Below, one piece after another: positions 1-9,859 of a stretch of DNA of 64,000 nt. This DNA comes from Sanderia malayensis (Eukaryota; Cnidaria; Scyphozoa; Semaeostomeae; Pelagiidae). A model generated the notes under the pieces. That model did no database searches. It was not told the DNA's origin and saw only the letters and a program-made list of their open reading frames with translations. A program made the translations under genes and the position numbers. The first letter of the stretch is position 1, and every line of letters starts with the position of its first letter. The stretch lies in assembly GCA_013076295.1 (NCBI GenBank), contig RQOL01000492.1, positions 62,001-126,000 of the forward strand, read 5' to 3'.

Positions 1-871
1 CCTTTGTATTATTATGATAATAGACACGTGGCCCAAAGGCAACCAAATGGCCCGAAGACCAAACTTCTCATGAGCATTATTATGATAATACACGCATGGC
101 CCGAAGGCAAAAACAAGGCCCGAAGGCAAACAAATGGCCCGAAGACCAAACTTAGCATTAGTTTTATTATGATAATATACGCATGGCCTGAAGGCAACGG
201 TATGGCCTGAAGGCAACGGCATGGCCCGAAGGCAACAGCATGGCACGAAGGCAAACGCAAGGCCCGAAGGCAATAACAAGGCCTGCAGGCAAACAAATGG
301 CCCAACGATCAAACTTACCCTTAGTATTGTTATGATAATATATGCATGGCCCAAAGGCAATAGCAAGGCCCAAAGGGAGACGAATGGCCCAAAGACCAAA
401 CTTACCCTTAGTATTATTATGATAATAGACGCATGGCCCACAAGCAACCAAATGGCCCAAAAACCAAACTTCTCATGAGCATTATTTTGATAATATACGC
501 ATGGCACGAAGGCAAAAAAAGGCCCGAAGGCAAACAAATGGCCCGAAGACAAAACTTACCATTAGTATTGTTATGATAATATATGCATGGCCCAAAGGCA
601 AAAGCAAGGCCCAAAGGGAGACGAATGGCCCAAAGACCAAACTTATCAATAGTATTATTATGATAATATATGCATGGCCCGCAGGCAAAAACAAGGCCTG
701 CAGGCAAACAAATGGCCCGAAGACCAAACTTACCATTAGTATTGTTATGATAATATATGCATGGCCCAAAGGCAAAAGCAAGGCCCAAAGGGAGACGAAT
801 GGCCCAAAGACCAAAATTACCCTTAGTATTATTATGATAATAGACGCGTGGCCCAAAAGCAACCAAATGGC
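1..871. repeat. satellite array 1a (left part, runs off the window)
   Basis: Tandem satellite DNA. The basic module is 19 bp (consensus ATGGCCCGAAGGCAAACAA); two or three modules plus a 30-bp AT-rich linker containing TATTATGATAATA make 68- or 87-bp monomers. Around 190-300 five to six 19-bp modules follow one another without a linker, so unequal exchange also acts at module level. Open frames on both strands are by-products of the composition. The array continues to the left of the window. Confidence 0.93.
864..871. other. target-site duplication, left copy (CAAATGGC)
   Basis: CAAATGGC lies directly before the non-LTR fragment and again directly after it at 1417-1424. Removing the insert and one copy restores an ordinary satellite module, so this is a true insertion footprint. 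Confidence 0.75.
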
Positions 872-1416
872 TTGCAGAAAGTACCATTCGCCGCTGCAGC
901 TTTTGTAACTGGAAATTACATAAACAATACAAAAGCCATTTTGAAATTGGGATGGCTGCCTTTAAAGGAAAGAAGGGAACTGAACCTTCTGAAAATGACA
1001 TTCAAAGCGATGAACTATGAGTTCTGGCCATCATTTTTTGACACTCGAAGAAAAAAAGTTTACCAGAGAGCTTCGATCAAGCAGTGCAAGATCACTCGTG
1101 ATCCCAAGAGAAACTGGAACTTTTCAGGATATTGCAGGAAAGCTGTTTAATTCTTGGCCAGAAAACATAAGGAACTGCCGTATTTACAGTAATTTTTTAA
1201 CATTATCTAAAGCATTTTTAAAGAATAAAATTGTAACATAGGTTTTTAATTAGACGCAATGTAATAAGTTATTCATATTATGGACGACATAAATTTATTC
1301 AGGACAATCTATATTCTTTTAATAAAGACATTATTTTATGTAGTACTTAACAGAGAATAGCCATGTTATGTGGATCTGTTAATATCCATTATTATTATTA
1401 TTATTATTATTATTAT
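872..1416 (+). mobile_element. 5'-truncated non-LTR retrotransposon 3' end, copy 1
   Basis: The plus-strand reading gives the C-terminal region that follows the RT domain in CR1/Jockey-like non-LTR elements: an AAAAFVTGNY-like stretch, LGWLPLKERRELNLLKMTFKA, then RSSSARSLVIPRETGTFQDIAGKLFNS (blocks at about 880-1160). The polymerase itself is absent, as is typical of target-primed insertions truncated at the 5' end. A 1-nt insertion in a T-run near 1033 breaks the frame. About 200 bp of 3' UTR follow, ending in an (ATT)n tail at 1388-1416. The element lies inside the satellite, flanked by CAAATGGC. It is non-functional. Family assignment is from motif memory; the clade within the CR1/L2/Jockey group is uncertain. 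Confidence 0.82.
1388..1416 (+). repeat. (ATT)n tail of the non-LTR insertion
   Basis: About nine uninterrupted ATT units end exactly where satellite resumes. Simple-repeat 3' tails are usual for CR1/L2-type elements, and this one marks the 3' end of the insertion. Confidence 0.85.
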
Positions 1417-3607
1417 CAAATGGCCCAAAGACCAAAGTTCCCATCAGCATTATTATGATAATATACTCATGGCACAAAGGCAAAAACAAGGCCTGCAGGC
1501 AAACAAATGGCCCGAAGACCACACTTACCATTAGTATTGCTATGATAATATATGCATTGCCCAAAGGCAAAAGCAAGGCCCAAAGGCACACAAATGGCCC
1601 AAAGACCAAACTTACCATCATTATTTTTATGATAATATACGCATGGCCCGAAGGGAAACAAATGGCCTGAAGACCAAACCTATCAGTAGTATTATTATGA
1701 TAATACACGCATGGCCCGAAGGCAAAAACAAGGCCTGCAGGCAAACAAATGGCCCGAAGACCAAACTTACCATTAGTATTGTTATGATAATATGTGCATG
1801 GCCCAAAGCCAAAAGCAAGGCCCAAAGGCACAAAAATGGCCCAAAGACCAAACTTACCATCATTATTTTTATGATAATATACGCATGGCCCGAAGGCAAA
1901 CAAATGGCCTGAAGACCAAACCTATCAGTAGTATTATTATGATAATATACGCATGGCCTGAAGGCAAAAACAAGGCCTGCAGGCAAGCAAATGCCCGAAG
2001 ACCAAACTTACCATTAGTATTATTATGATAATATACGCATGGCCTGAAGGCAAACAAATGGCCTGAAGACCAAACTTATCAATAGTATTATTATGATAAT
2101 ATATGCATGGCCCGCAGGCAAAAACAAGGCCTGCAGGCAAACAAATGGCCCGAATACCAAACTTACCATTAGTATTGTTATGATAATATATGCATGGCCC
2201 AAAGGCAAAAGCAAGGCCCAAAGGGAGACGAATGGCCCAAAGACCAAAATTACCCTTAGTATTATTATGATAACAGACGCGTGGCCCAAAAGCAACCAAA
2301 TGGCCCGAAGACCAAACTTCTCATGAGCATTATTATGATAATATACGCATGGCACGAAGGCAAAAACAAGGCCCGAAGGCAAACAAATGGCCCGAAGACC
2401 AAACTTACCATCAGTATTATTATGATGATATACGCATGGCCCGAAGGGAAACAAATGGCCTGAAGACCAAACCTATCAGTAGTATTATTATGATAATACA
2501 CGCATGGCCCGCAGGCAAAAAAAAGGCCTGCAGGGAAACAAATGGCCTGAAGACCAAACCTATCAGTAGTATTATTATGATAATATACGCATGGCCCGAA
2601 GGCAAAAACAAGGCCTGCAGGCAAAAAATGGCCCGAAGACCAAACTTACCATTAGTATTGTTATGATAATATATGCATGGCCCAAAGGCAAAAGCAAGGC
2701 CCAAAGGGAGACGAATGCCCCAAAGACCAAACTTACCCTTTGTATTATTATGATAATAGACACGTGGCCCAAAGGCAACCAAATGGCCCGAAGACCAAAC
2801 TTCTCATGAGCATTATTATGATAATACACGCATGGCCCGAAGGCAAAAACAAGGCCCGAAGGCAAACAAATGGCCCGAAGACCAAACTTAGCATTAGTTT
2901 TATTATGATAATATACGCATGGCCTGAAGGCAACGGTATGGCCTGAAGGCAACGGCATGGCCCGAAGGCAACAGCATGGCACGAAGGCAAACGCAAGGCC
3001 CGAAGGCAATAACAAGGCCTGCAGGCAAACAAATGGCCCAACGATCAAACTTACCCTTAGTATTGTTATGATAATATATGCATGGCCCAAAGGCAATAGC
3101 AAGGCCCAAAGGGAGACGAATGGCCCAAAGACCAAACTTACCCTTAGTATTATTATGATAATAGACGCATGGCCCACAAGCAACCAAATGGCCCAAAAAC
3201 CAAACTTCTCATGAGCATTATTTTGATAATATACGCATGGCACGAAGGCAAAAAAAGGCCCGAAGGCAAACAAATGGCCCGAAGACAAAACTTACCATTA
3301 GTATTGTTATGATAATATATGCATGGCCCAAAGGCAAAAGCAAGGCCCAAAGGGAGACGAATGGCCCAAAGACCAAACTTATCAATAGTATTATTATGAT
3401 AATATATGCATGGCCCGCAGGCAAAAACAAGGCCTGCAGGCAAACAAATGGCCCGAAGACCAAACTTACCATTAGTATTGTTATGATAATATATGCATGG
3501 CCCAAAGGCAAAAGCAAGGCCCAAAGGGAGACGAATGGCCCAAAGACCAAAATTACCCTTAGTATTATTATGATAATAGACGCGTGGCCCAAAAGCAACC
3601 AAATGGC
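1417..3607. repeat. satellite array 1b
   Basis: Mixed 68- and 87-bp monomers of the same satellite, starting with the right CAAATGGC target copy (1417-1424) of the non-LTR insertion. From 2737 the array is a second copy of the window's first bases at an offset of 2736. Another run of linker-free 19-bp modules sits at 2926-3036, the duplicate of 190-300. No gene is supported here. Confidence 0.93.
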
Positions 3608-4215
3608 TTGCAGAAAGTACCATTCGCCGCTGCAGCTTTTGTAACTGGAAATTACATAAACAATACAAAAGCCATTTTGAAATTGGGATGGCTGCCTTTA
3701 AAGGAAAGAAGGGAACTGAACCTTCTGAAAATGACATTCAAAGCGATGAACTATGAGTTCTGGCCATCATATTTGACACTCGAAGAAAAAAAGTTTACCA
3801 GAGAGCTTCGATCAAGCAGTGCAAGATCACTCGTGATCCCAAGGGAAACTGGAACTTTTCAGGATATTGCAGGAAAGCTGTTTAATTCTTAGCCAGAAAA
3901 CATAAGGAACTGCCGTATTTACAGTAATTTTTAACATTATCTAAAGCAATTTTAAAGAATAAAATTGTAACATAGGTTTTTAATTAGACGCAATGTAATA
4001 AGTTATTCATATTATGGACGACATAAATTTATTCAGGACAATCTATATTCTTTTAATAAAGAGATTATTTTATGTAGTACTTAACAGAGAATAGCCATGT
4101 TATGTGGATCTGTTAATATCCATTATTATTATTATTATTATTATTATTATCAAATGGCCCAAAGACCAAAGTTCCCATCAGCATTATTATGATAATATAC
4201 TCATGGCACAAAGGC
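2737..4215. repeat. segmental duplicate of 1-1480
   Basis: Base 1 aligns with 2737, and the match continues through the satellite, the non-LTR insertion with its target duplication, and the first satellite units after it. Only scattered substitutions and small indels separate the copies (the offset falls from 2736 to 2734). The duplication therefore happened after the non-LTR insertion. The left copy may extend beyond the window. Confidence 0.88.
3608..4150 (+). mobile_element. 5'-truncated non-LTR 3' end, copy 2 (duplicate)
   Basis: This is the duplicate of 872-1416, flanked by the same CAAATGGC at 3600-3607 and 4151-4158. It keeps the frame that copy 1 lost: the coding remnant reads from about 3609 through GTFQDIAGKLFNS to a TAG near 3892, where copy 1 has TGG. 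Each copy has therefore picked up its own lesion since the duplication. A 3' UTR and (ATT)n tail follow. It is not a functional gene. Confidence 0.82.
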
Positions 4216-6900
4216 AAAAACAAGGCCTGAAGGCAAACAAATGGCCCGAAGACCAAACTTACCATTAGTATTGTCATGATAATATATGCATGGCCCAAAG
4301 GCAAAAGCAAGGCCCAAAGGGAGACGAATGCCCCAAAGACCAAACTTACCCTTAGTATTATTATGATAATAGGCACGTGGCCCAAAGGCAACCAAATGGC
4401 CCGAAGACCAAACTTCTCATCAGCATTATTATGATAATAAACGCATGGCCCGAAGGCAAAAACAAGGCCCGCAGGCAAACAAATGGCCCGAAGACCAAAC
4501 TTACCATTAGTTTTATTATGATAATATACGCATGGCCCGAAGGCAACCAAATGGCCCGAAGACCAAACTTCTCATGAGCATTATTATGATAATAAACGCA
4601 TGGCCCGAAGGCAAAAACAAGGCCGGAAGGCAAACAAATGGCCCGAAGACCAAACTTACCATTAGTTTTATTATGATAATATACGCATGGCCCGAGGGCA
4701 AACAAATGGCCTGAACACCAAACCTATCAGTAGTATTATTATGATAATATACGCATGGCCCGAAGGCAAAAACAAGGCCTGGAGGCAAACAAATGGCCCG
4801 AAGACCAACTTACCATTAGTATTGTTATGATAATATATGCATGGCCCAAAGGCAAAAGCAAGGCCGAAAGGGAGACGAATGGCCCAAAGACCAAACTTAC
4901 CCTTAGTATTATTATGATAATAGACACGTGGCCCAAAGGCAACCAAATGGCCCGAAGACCAAACTTACAATCAGTATTATTATGATAATATACGCATGGC
5001 CCGAAGGCAAACAAATGGCCTGAAGACCAAACCTATCAGTAGTATTATTATGATAATATACGCATGGCCCGAAGGCAAAAACAAGGCCTGCAGGCAAACA
5101 AATGGCCCGAAGACCAAACTTACCATTAGTATTGTTATGATAATATGTGCATGGTCCAAAGGCAAAAGCAAGGCCCAAAGGCACACAAATGGCCCAAAGA
5201 CCAAACTTACCATTATTATTATTATGATAATATACGCATGGCCGGAAGGCAAACAAATGGCCTGAAGACCAAACCTATCAGTAGTATTATTATGATAATA
5301 GACGCATGGCCTGACGGCAAAAACAAGGCCTGCAGGCAAGCAAATGGCCCGAAGACCAAACTTACCATTAGTATTATTATGATAATATACGCATGGCCCG
5401 AAGGCAAACAAATGGCCTGAAGACCAAACCTATCAGTAGTATTATAATGATAATATACGCATGGCCCGCAGGCAAAAACAAGGCCTGAAGGCAAACAAAT
5501 GGCCTGAAGACCAAACTTATCAATAGTATTATTATGATAATATATGCATGGCCCGCAGGCAAACAAATGGCCTGAAGACCAAACCTATCAGTAGTATTAT
5601 TATGATAATATACGCATGGCCCGAAGGCAAAAGCAAGGCCTGCAGGCAAACAAATGGCCCGAAGACCAAACTTACCATTAGTATTGTTATGATAATATAT
5701 GCATGGCCCAAAGGCAAAAGCAAGGCCCAAAGGGAGACGAATGCCCCAAAGACCAAACTTATCCTTGGTATTATTATGATAATAGACACGTGGCCCAAAG
5801 GCAACCAAATGGCCCGAAGACCAAACTTCTCATGAGCATTATTATGATAATAAACGCATGGCCCGAAGGCAAAAACAAGGCCCGAAGGCAAACAAATGGC
5901 CCGAAGACCAAGCTTACCATTAGTTTTATTATGATAATATACGCATGGCCCGAAGGCAACGGTATGGCCTGAAGGCAACGGCGTGGCCCGAAGGCAACAG
6001 CATGGCACGAAGGCAAACGCATAGCCCGAAGGCAAAAACAAGGCCTGCAGGCAAACAAATGGCCCGAAGACCAAACTTACCATTAGTATTGTTATGATAA
6101 TATATGCATGGCCCAAAGGCAAAAGCAAGGCCCAAAGGGAGACGAATGCCCCAAAGACCAAACTTACCCTTAGTATTATTATGATAATAGACACGTGGCT
6201 CAAAGGCAACCAAATGGCCCGAAGACCAAACTTCTCATGAGCATTATTATGATAATAAACGCATGGCCCTAAGGCAAAAACAAGGCCCGAAGGCAAACAA
6301 ATGGCCCGAAGACCAAACTTACCATTACTTTTATTATGATAATATACGCATGGCCCGAAGGCAAACAAATGGCCTGAATACCAAACCTATCAGTAGTATT
6401 ATTATGATAATATACGCATGGTCGAAGGCAAAAACAAGGCCTGCAGGCAAACAAATGGCCCGAAGACCAAACTTACCATTAGTATTGTTATTATAATATA
6501 TGCATGGCCCAAAGGCAAAAGCAAGGCCCAAAGGGAGACAAATGCTCCAAAGACCAAACTTACCCTTAGTATTATTATGATAATAGACACGTGGCCCAAA
6601 GGCAACCAAATGGCCCGAAGACCAAACTTCTCATGAGTATTATTATGATAATATACGCATGTCCCGAAGGCAAAAACAAGGCCCAAAGGCAAACAAAAAG
6701 CCCGAAGACCAAACTTACCATTAATATTATTATGCTAATATATGCATGGCCCGAAGGCAAAAGCAAGGCCCGAAGGCAAAAGCAAAGGGAGACGAAGGGC
6801 CCGAAGACCGAACTTACCCTTAGTATTATTATGATAATAGACACGTGGCCCAAAGGCAACAAATGGCCCGAAGACCACAACTTATCATTAGCATTATTAT
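4151..6900. repeat. satellite array 1c
   Basis: Continuous 68/87-bp satellite. The stretch from about 4980 to 6400 recurs at 37485-38900 (offset 32,505), with several indels in the second copy. From about 6355 the sequence also belongs to the long A/B duplication. A linker-free run of 19-bp modules lies at 5940-6050. Monomers become less regular after about 6650 as the composite block approaches. Confidence 0.92.
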
Positions 6901-7195
6901 GATCATATATGCATGGCCCGGAGGCAAAATACATGGAACGCATACATAACAAGGCTAGAAGGCAAAAGCATGACCCGAAGGCATTATAAAAGGCCCAAAG
7001 CCAGCAGCATGGTCCGAAGAGTCCCAGCTAGGTCCGAAAGCAAAGCAAGGCCTGAAGGCAGACGAATGGCCCGAAAACCAAACTCATCATTGGTATTATT
7101 GTGATAATATATGCATGGCCCGAAGGCAAAGTACATGGCACGCATACATAGCAAAGGCCAGCAGGCAAAAGCATGGCCCAAAGGCATTATAAGGG
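6901..7195. repeat. satellite-to-DIRS transition zone, copy A
   Basis: Irregular satellite-like modules (ATGGCCCGGAGGCAAAATAC, AAGGCATTATAAAAGGCCC) grade without a sharp border into the sequence next to the RNase H remnant. The modules here carry spacers absent from the arrays, such as TACATGGCACGCATACATAGC. This may be the ancestral, unamplified form of the satellite or a degenerate array edge. Confidence 0.55.
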
Positions 7196-8058
7196 GCAAA
7201 AGCAGCAGCCAGAATCGCAGACATAGCAACCACTAACATTAATGAAGCAGATATTACAGAAAGGCAGGGAATGCTGTCCCATGAAGGGAAAAGAAATAAG
7301 TTTTTACCGTTCCAGGTGAGCAGTAGCCTAAACCCCAAGGAAGATCATCCCATTCCCAGATGGAGAGCCGGACAAAATGATGCAATTCAGCTACCGAAGA
7401 GGCCATGTCAATCGAAGGCCAAAGAAAAGTTCTACCAAGAACAATGGCTTGACAGCAATGTTGAAGGCTGGCAATGAATGATAACAAGTCAAGCTTGGTA
7501 CCAGATTTTTGTTGATCCCAAGAACTCAACTGTGCTCTGATCTTAATGATCCTTTCTTCATCCGGTAAATGCAATTCCAAAGCTTCAGTATCGAACACAC
7601 AGCCTTCCTCTCGCACAGCGGAGAGACCGCTGGACCAGCCAGAAAGAAATCATCTAGGTAATGCTGAACATGCAGAATATTCGCTTCATGCCTGAGAACG
7701 AAGCATAAACTATCCGCAAATTGAGTAAAAATCCTTGGGGCCGACCGCAAACCAAAAGGCAGTGCTAAAGTGATGTAAAAAATTTCCTTTCTAGCACATA
7801 CCCAGCATATAGCAATGCTCTTGACACACAGGCAACAGTTGATATGCCCGTTGAGTATCAAACTTAGCTATTAGTGCCCCTGTTCCCAACTGCAGAATAA
7901 GAGAAATTGCTTCTGGGATGCCCGCATAAGAAACAGCTGCCTCAGATTGTGGGATCAAGTCATTCACGCTATCGGAATGTGGAGACGATAGATCAGTTAT
8001 CAGCCTGAACTGACCTGATGAAGACTTGCCGAACTGCTGAACGTAAATGTATCACTGG
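7196..8058 (-). pseudogene. DIRS-type reverse transcriptase/RNase H pseudogene, copy A
   Basis: Read on the minus strand from 8058. First come FRLITDLSSPHSDSVNDLIP and GALIAKFDTQRAYQLLPV, early RT motifs including the first catalytic Asp region. After a frameshift near 7800 come ALPFGLRSAPRIFTQFADSL and QHYLDDFFLAG, the YLDD catalytic box. Then follow LELHLPDEERI, SSWDQQKSGTKLDLLSFIAS and QAIVLGRTFLWPSIDMASSV (connection and start of RNase H), ending near TWNGKNLFLFPSWDSIP. This order and wording fit RT/RH of DIRS-order (tyrosine-recombinase) retrotransposons. The segment between YLDD and the thumb is shortened, and at least two frame breaks make it non-functional. No tyrosine recombinase or methyltransferase domain is seen. 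DIRS rather than Ty3-like is my reading; a protein tree would settle it. Confidence 0.82.
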
Positions 8059-8358
8059 AGCAGGCAACAAGAAGAAAAGAAAATCACAAAAAATCAAGCT
8101 GACTATAATTAAAATCAAGGTCATAAGGTCCATCTACACGAGAGCTTGAAACATGACCAAGGCCATCTAACCCAGCGTGCTGCATAATGTAATTATCTAA
8201 TTAAGGCGTATCCGACTTGAAATGTTCCAATTTTTGCAACAGGGTCTATTCTCACCAAATAAGACCTATCAGCCACAAGCAAATTAACATGTAAACATGT
8301 ATATCATGGTCGCGCTCATTTGTTTCATTCAAATACAAACGCATTAAAAAAACAACAC

Positions 8359-8658
8359 ATGCAAACAACATTGAAACTTCTATCAAAATGGCTGGCTTGG
8401 GACGTATTGCAAAACAGCAAATTCAATGACGTGGAAGATAGCGATGAATTATATGAAGATTGTCAAGATCAGTATTTTGAACAACAAGATTGTATACATA
8501 TTGTTGAACTGCCTGATTGCTGTGATCTGCATTTGATAGTTTTAGCCTACAAGATTAGTGAAACAATAGAAATAATAATGTTGAGCACCTCAGTGAGGTG
8601 CTCAACTTGGCCAAGCGGCTACTTCATATGTCCTCAAAATCGTGCTCACAAAAAGTGA
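8359..8658 (+). CDS. hypothetical acidic ORF, copy A
   Basis: A 99-residue frame from an ATG at 8359. The middle is acidic (EDSDELYEDCQDQYFEQQDC), followed by HIVELPDCCDLHLIVLAYK. The C-terminal part runs through the 27-bp palindrome. I recognise no domain. Copies A, B and C keep the frame, while copy D has a TAG after residue 63 of the same frame (46594-46596). No promoter or poly(A) signal was identified. It may be a remnant of the MITE-like interval rather than a gene. Confidence 0.25.
   Translation: MQTTLKLLSKWLAWDVLQNSKFNDVEDSDELYEDCQDQYFEQQDCIHIVELPDCCDLHLIVLAYKISETIEIIMLSTSVRCSTWPSGYFICPQNRAHKK
8580..8606. other. 27-bp perfect palindrome with one central base
   Basis: Arms GTTGAGCACCTCA and TGAGGTGCTCAAC flank a single G, so 13 bp pair on each side. 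The palindrome is intact in copies A, B and D; copy C has lost one base pair near the outer end (GGTGAGC). Confidence 0.85.
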
Positions 8659-8772
8659 TAAAAAATGACCATCTACACGGGCCGCGATGCTCAGTTCAGG
8701 TGCTTATTTGCTAATCCCTTCAAGAATTTGAGCATGCTTGTGTTTGCTCCCGTGTCCCGTCTAGATGGGTCC

Positions 8773-9078
8773 ATAGTAATTTCTGATAACCTCTCTGTTT
8801 CACGAGTATCTTACGGTAACAATTCACCGTAACAATTCAACGAGTCAGAGCATATTTATCATCAATGAGTTTCTTTATGTAAAGGGGGATGTGACCAGGA
8901 CATCTCCGTCAGTTTTGTATATTAGTTCAATTGTGAATTATTCTCGAGCTCCTATCTCCACGAACTTCTTATTGGAAATGAGCTGTTTGTCTGAGATTTG
9001 TTCATCTATTTCTTTCAATTTTGTTCATTTAAAATGTTAGGTTCTTACTCTTGCTATTTTTGTAGATCTAGTCCCACT
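8773..9078. other. spacer with AACAATTCA repeats, copy A
   Basis: No gene is visible. Near 8813-8841 AACAATTCACCGT and AACAATTCAACG form a short direct repeat; ACAATTCAC also marks the right-hand end of the block in copy D (50280-50288). An isolated GTGAATTATT occurs near 8934. These may be remnants of an element terminus. Confidence 0.35.
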
Positions 9079-9501
9079 TCATTTACCTTTCATCTGCTTC
9101 TTTCGAACCAGCTTCCTTCGCATCCTCCACTTTCGGCCACCTTGCATATTCCTGATAGCTGTGTCTAAACCATATCCAGCTGCAACGATTGCTCCACCTT
9201 TTGCAGCTTTCTTAGCATCTCTCAATGCTATCTTCTTAACAGCTTGTTTACTAACTCGTTGTGCTATCGCTCTTCCACCCTGTCTTACAGCTTGTTTAAT
9301 AGCTTGTCTAGCTGCTACATGTGCTATCGCGGAACCCATGTTTGTTGACTTCCTCTCTCCTCTCCTTTCACGTTTTCGTATTCTATCCCTTTTATACTTT
9401 CCCCCATCCGTCATTAGTTTAGTCGCTTCAACTCCACCATCATCCTTCAACACATTGTCTATCAGCATTGATGCTACAGGACTTGCTGCTATACTAGTCA
9501 T
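9079..9501 (-). CDS. small highly basic protein (virus-core-like), copy A
   Basis: A 140-residue frame with a good ATG at 9501 and TGA at 9079. Residues 1-30 are neutral (MTSIAASPVASMLID...). Residues 34-52 are a dense Lys/Arg/Glu run (KYKRDRIRKRERRGERK). Residues 56-105 form an Ala/Lys/Arg/Gln-rich helix-like repeat (AIKQAVRQGGRAIAQRVSKQ), followed by a glycine-rich turn GGAIVAAGYGLD and a basic tail (RKWRMRRKLVRKKQMKG). It looks like a DNA- or RNA-condensing protein of the kind found in small DNA viruses, or a nucleocapsid protein. No family is recognised. It is the last and best-preserved of three consecutive minus-strand frames, 43 bp after the previous one, and is intact in A, B and D. 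Confidence 0.6.
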   Translation of the reverse strand: MTSIAASPVASMLIDNVLKDDGGVEATKLMTDGGKYKRDRIRKRERRGERKSTNMGSAIAHVAARQAIKQAVRQGGRAIAQRVSKQAVKKIALRDAKKAAKGGAIVAAGYGLDTAIRNMQGGRKWRMRRKLVRKKQMKGK

Positions 9502-9544
9502 GAGATTATATTATAGATACAAAATTGTAGCGTTCCTCCTTCTC

Positions 9545-9859
9545 TTATAATCTATTTCTTAAATTCTTCATCTGCATATACCCACTTATCGCGTTGTTTT
9601 TTCGACACTTTGCTCTCCAAAGTTCTCCAGGGATGAACTGTAGGGGTTTTAGTTTTTTCCAACCCTTTTTCCACATTGTTGGTTTCAACTCTCGCTGTAA
9701 TCCTGGTAGTGGTGTTGCTGCAATAGCTGTTTTCACGATCCAATTTTGTATATTCTTAAAGAGCCCCTTACCTACAAGCTGCCTGGATCGCTTTCTGGTA
9801 AACTTCCCCTACCGTGCATGTATTCGCTTCCTTCCCCTCTGACCTTGTGCCATTTTCAT
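9545..9859 (-). pseudogene. basic protein frame with an early in-frame stop, copy A
   Basis: The frame starts at ATG 9859-9857 and overlaps the stop of the upstream frame by one base (TAATG). Its N-terminus is very basic (MAQGQRGRKRIHAR); an in-frame TAG at 9811-9809 interrupts it, after which the same frame stays open to 9545 (IVKTAIAATPLPGLQRELKP, WKKGWKKLKPLQFIPGELWR). The TAG is present in A, B and D, so it predates their duplication, or is bypassed by splicing or readthrough. Length without the stop is about 104 residues. A TATATA-containing motif lies 20 bp upstream. A second overlapping frame at 9552-9743 is probably a shadow. No domain is recognised. Confidence 0.45.

Larger units (their letters stand above)
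8127..8772. mobile_element. MITE-like interval bounded by CCATCTA inverted repeats, copy A
   Basis: GGTCCATCTACACG (8127-8140) and GACCATCTACACGG (8667-8680) are inverted relative to CCCGTCTAGATGGGTCC (8756-8772). The interval could be a small DNA transposon of about 646 bp, or a 106-bp one (8667-8772) next to a solo end. It interrupts the space between the RT remnant and the basic-protein frames. Terminal target duplications were not resolved. Confidence 0.42.

Noticed and set aside
1385..1420. Telomere-like repeat
   Set aside because: The unit is ATT, the tail of a non-LTR insertion; no TTAGGG is present anywhere in the window.
1..6900. CRISPR-like array (repeats with variable spacers)
   Set aside because: Spacers are not unique, the repeat grades into the spacer, no cas genes are present, and the context is eukaryotic transposons.
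7271..7477. Plus-strand 68-codon frame opposite the RNase H remnant
   Set aside because: Antisense shadow of a recognisable RT/RNase H reading.
7990..8050. Hammerhead ribozyme (CTGATGA near 8017)
   Set aside because: No matching GAAA core and no three-stem arrangement around it; it lies in the coding remnant of the RT.
9500..9545. Bacterial-type ribosome binding site (AGGAGG before the basic gene)
   Set aside because: The spacing to the ATG is about 35 bases and everything else in the window is eukaryotic.
9161..9550. Plus-strand frame of 129 codons opposite the basic protein
   Set aside because: It mirrors the minus-strand gene, has no ATG context, and its Ala/Leu/Cys-rich content is what the complement of Lys/Ala/Arg codons would give.
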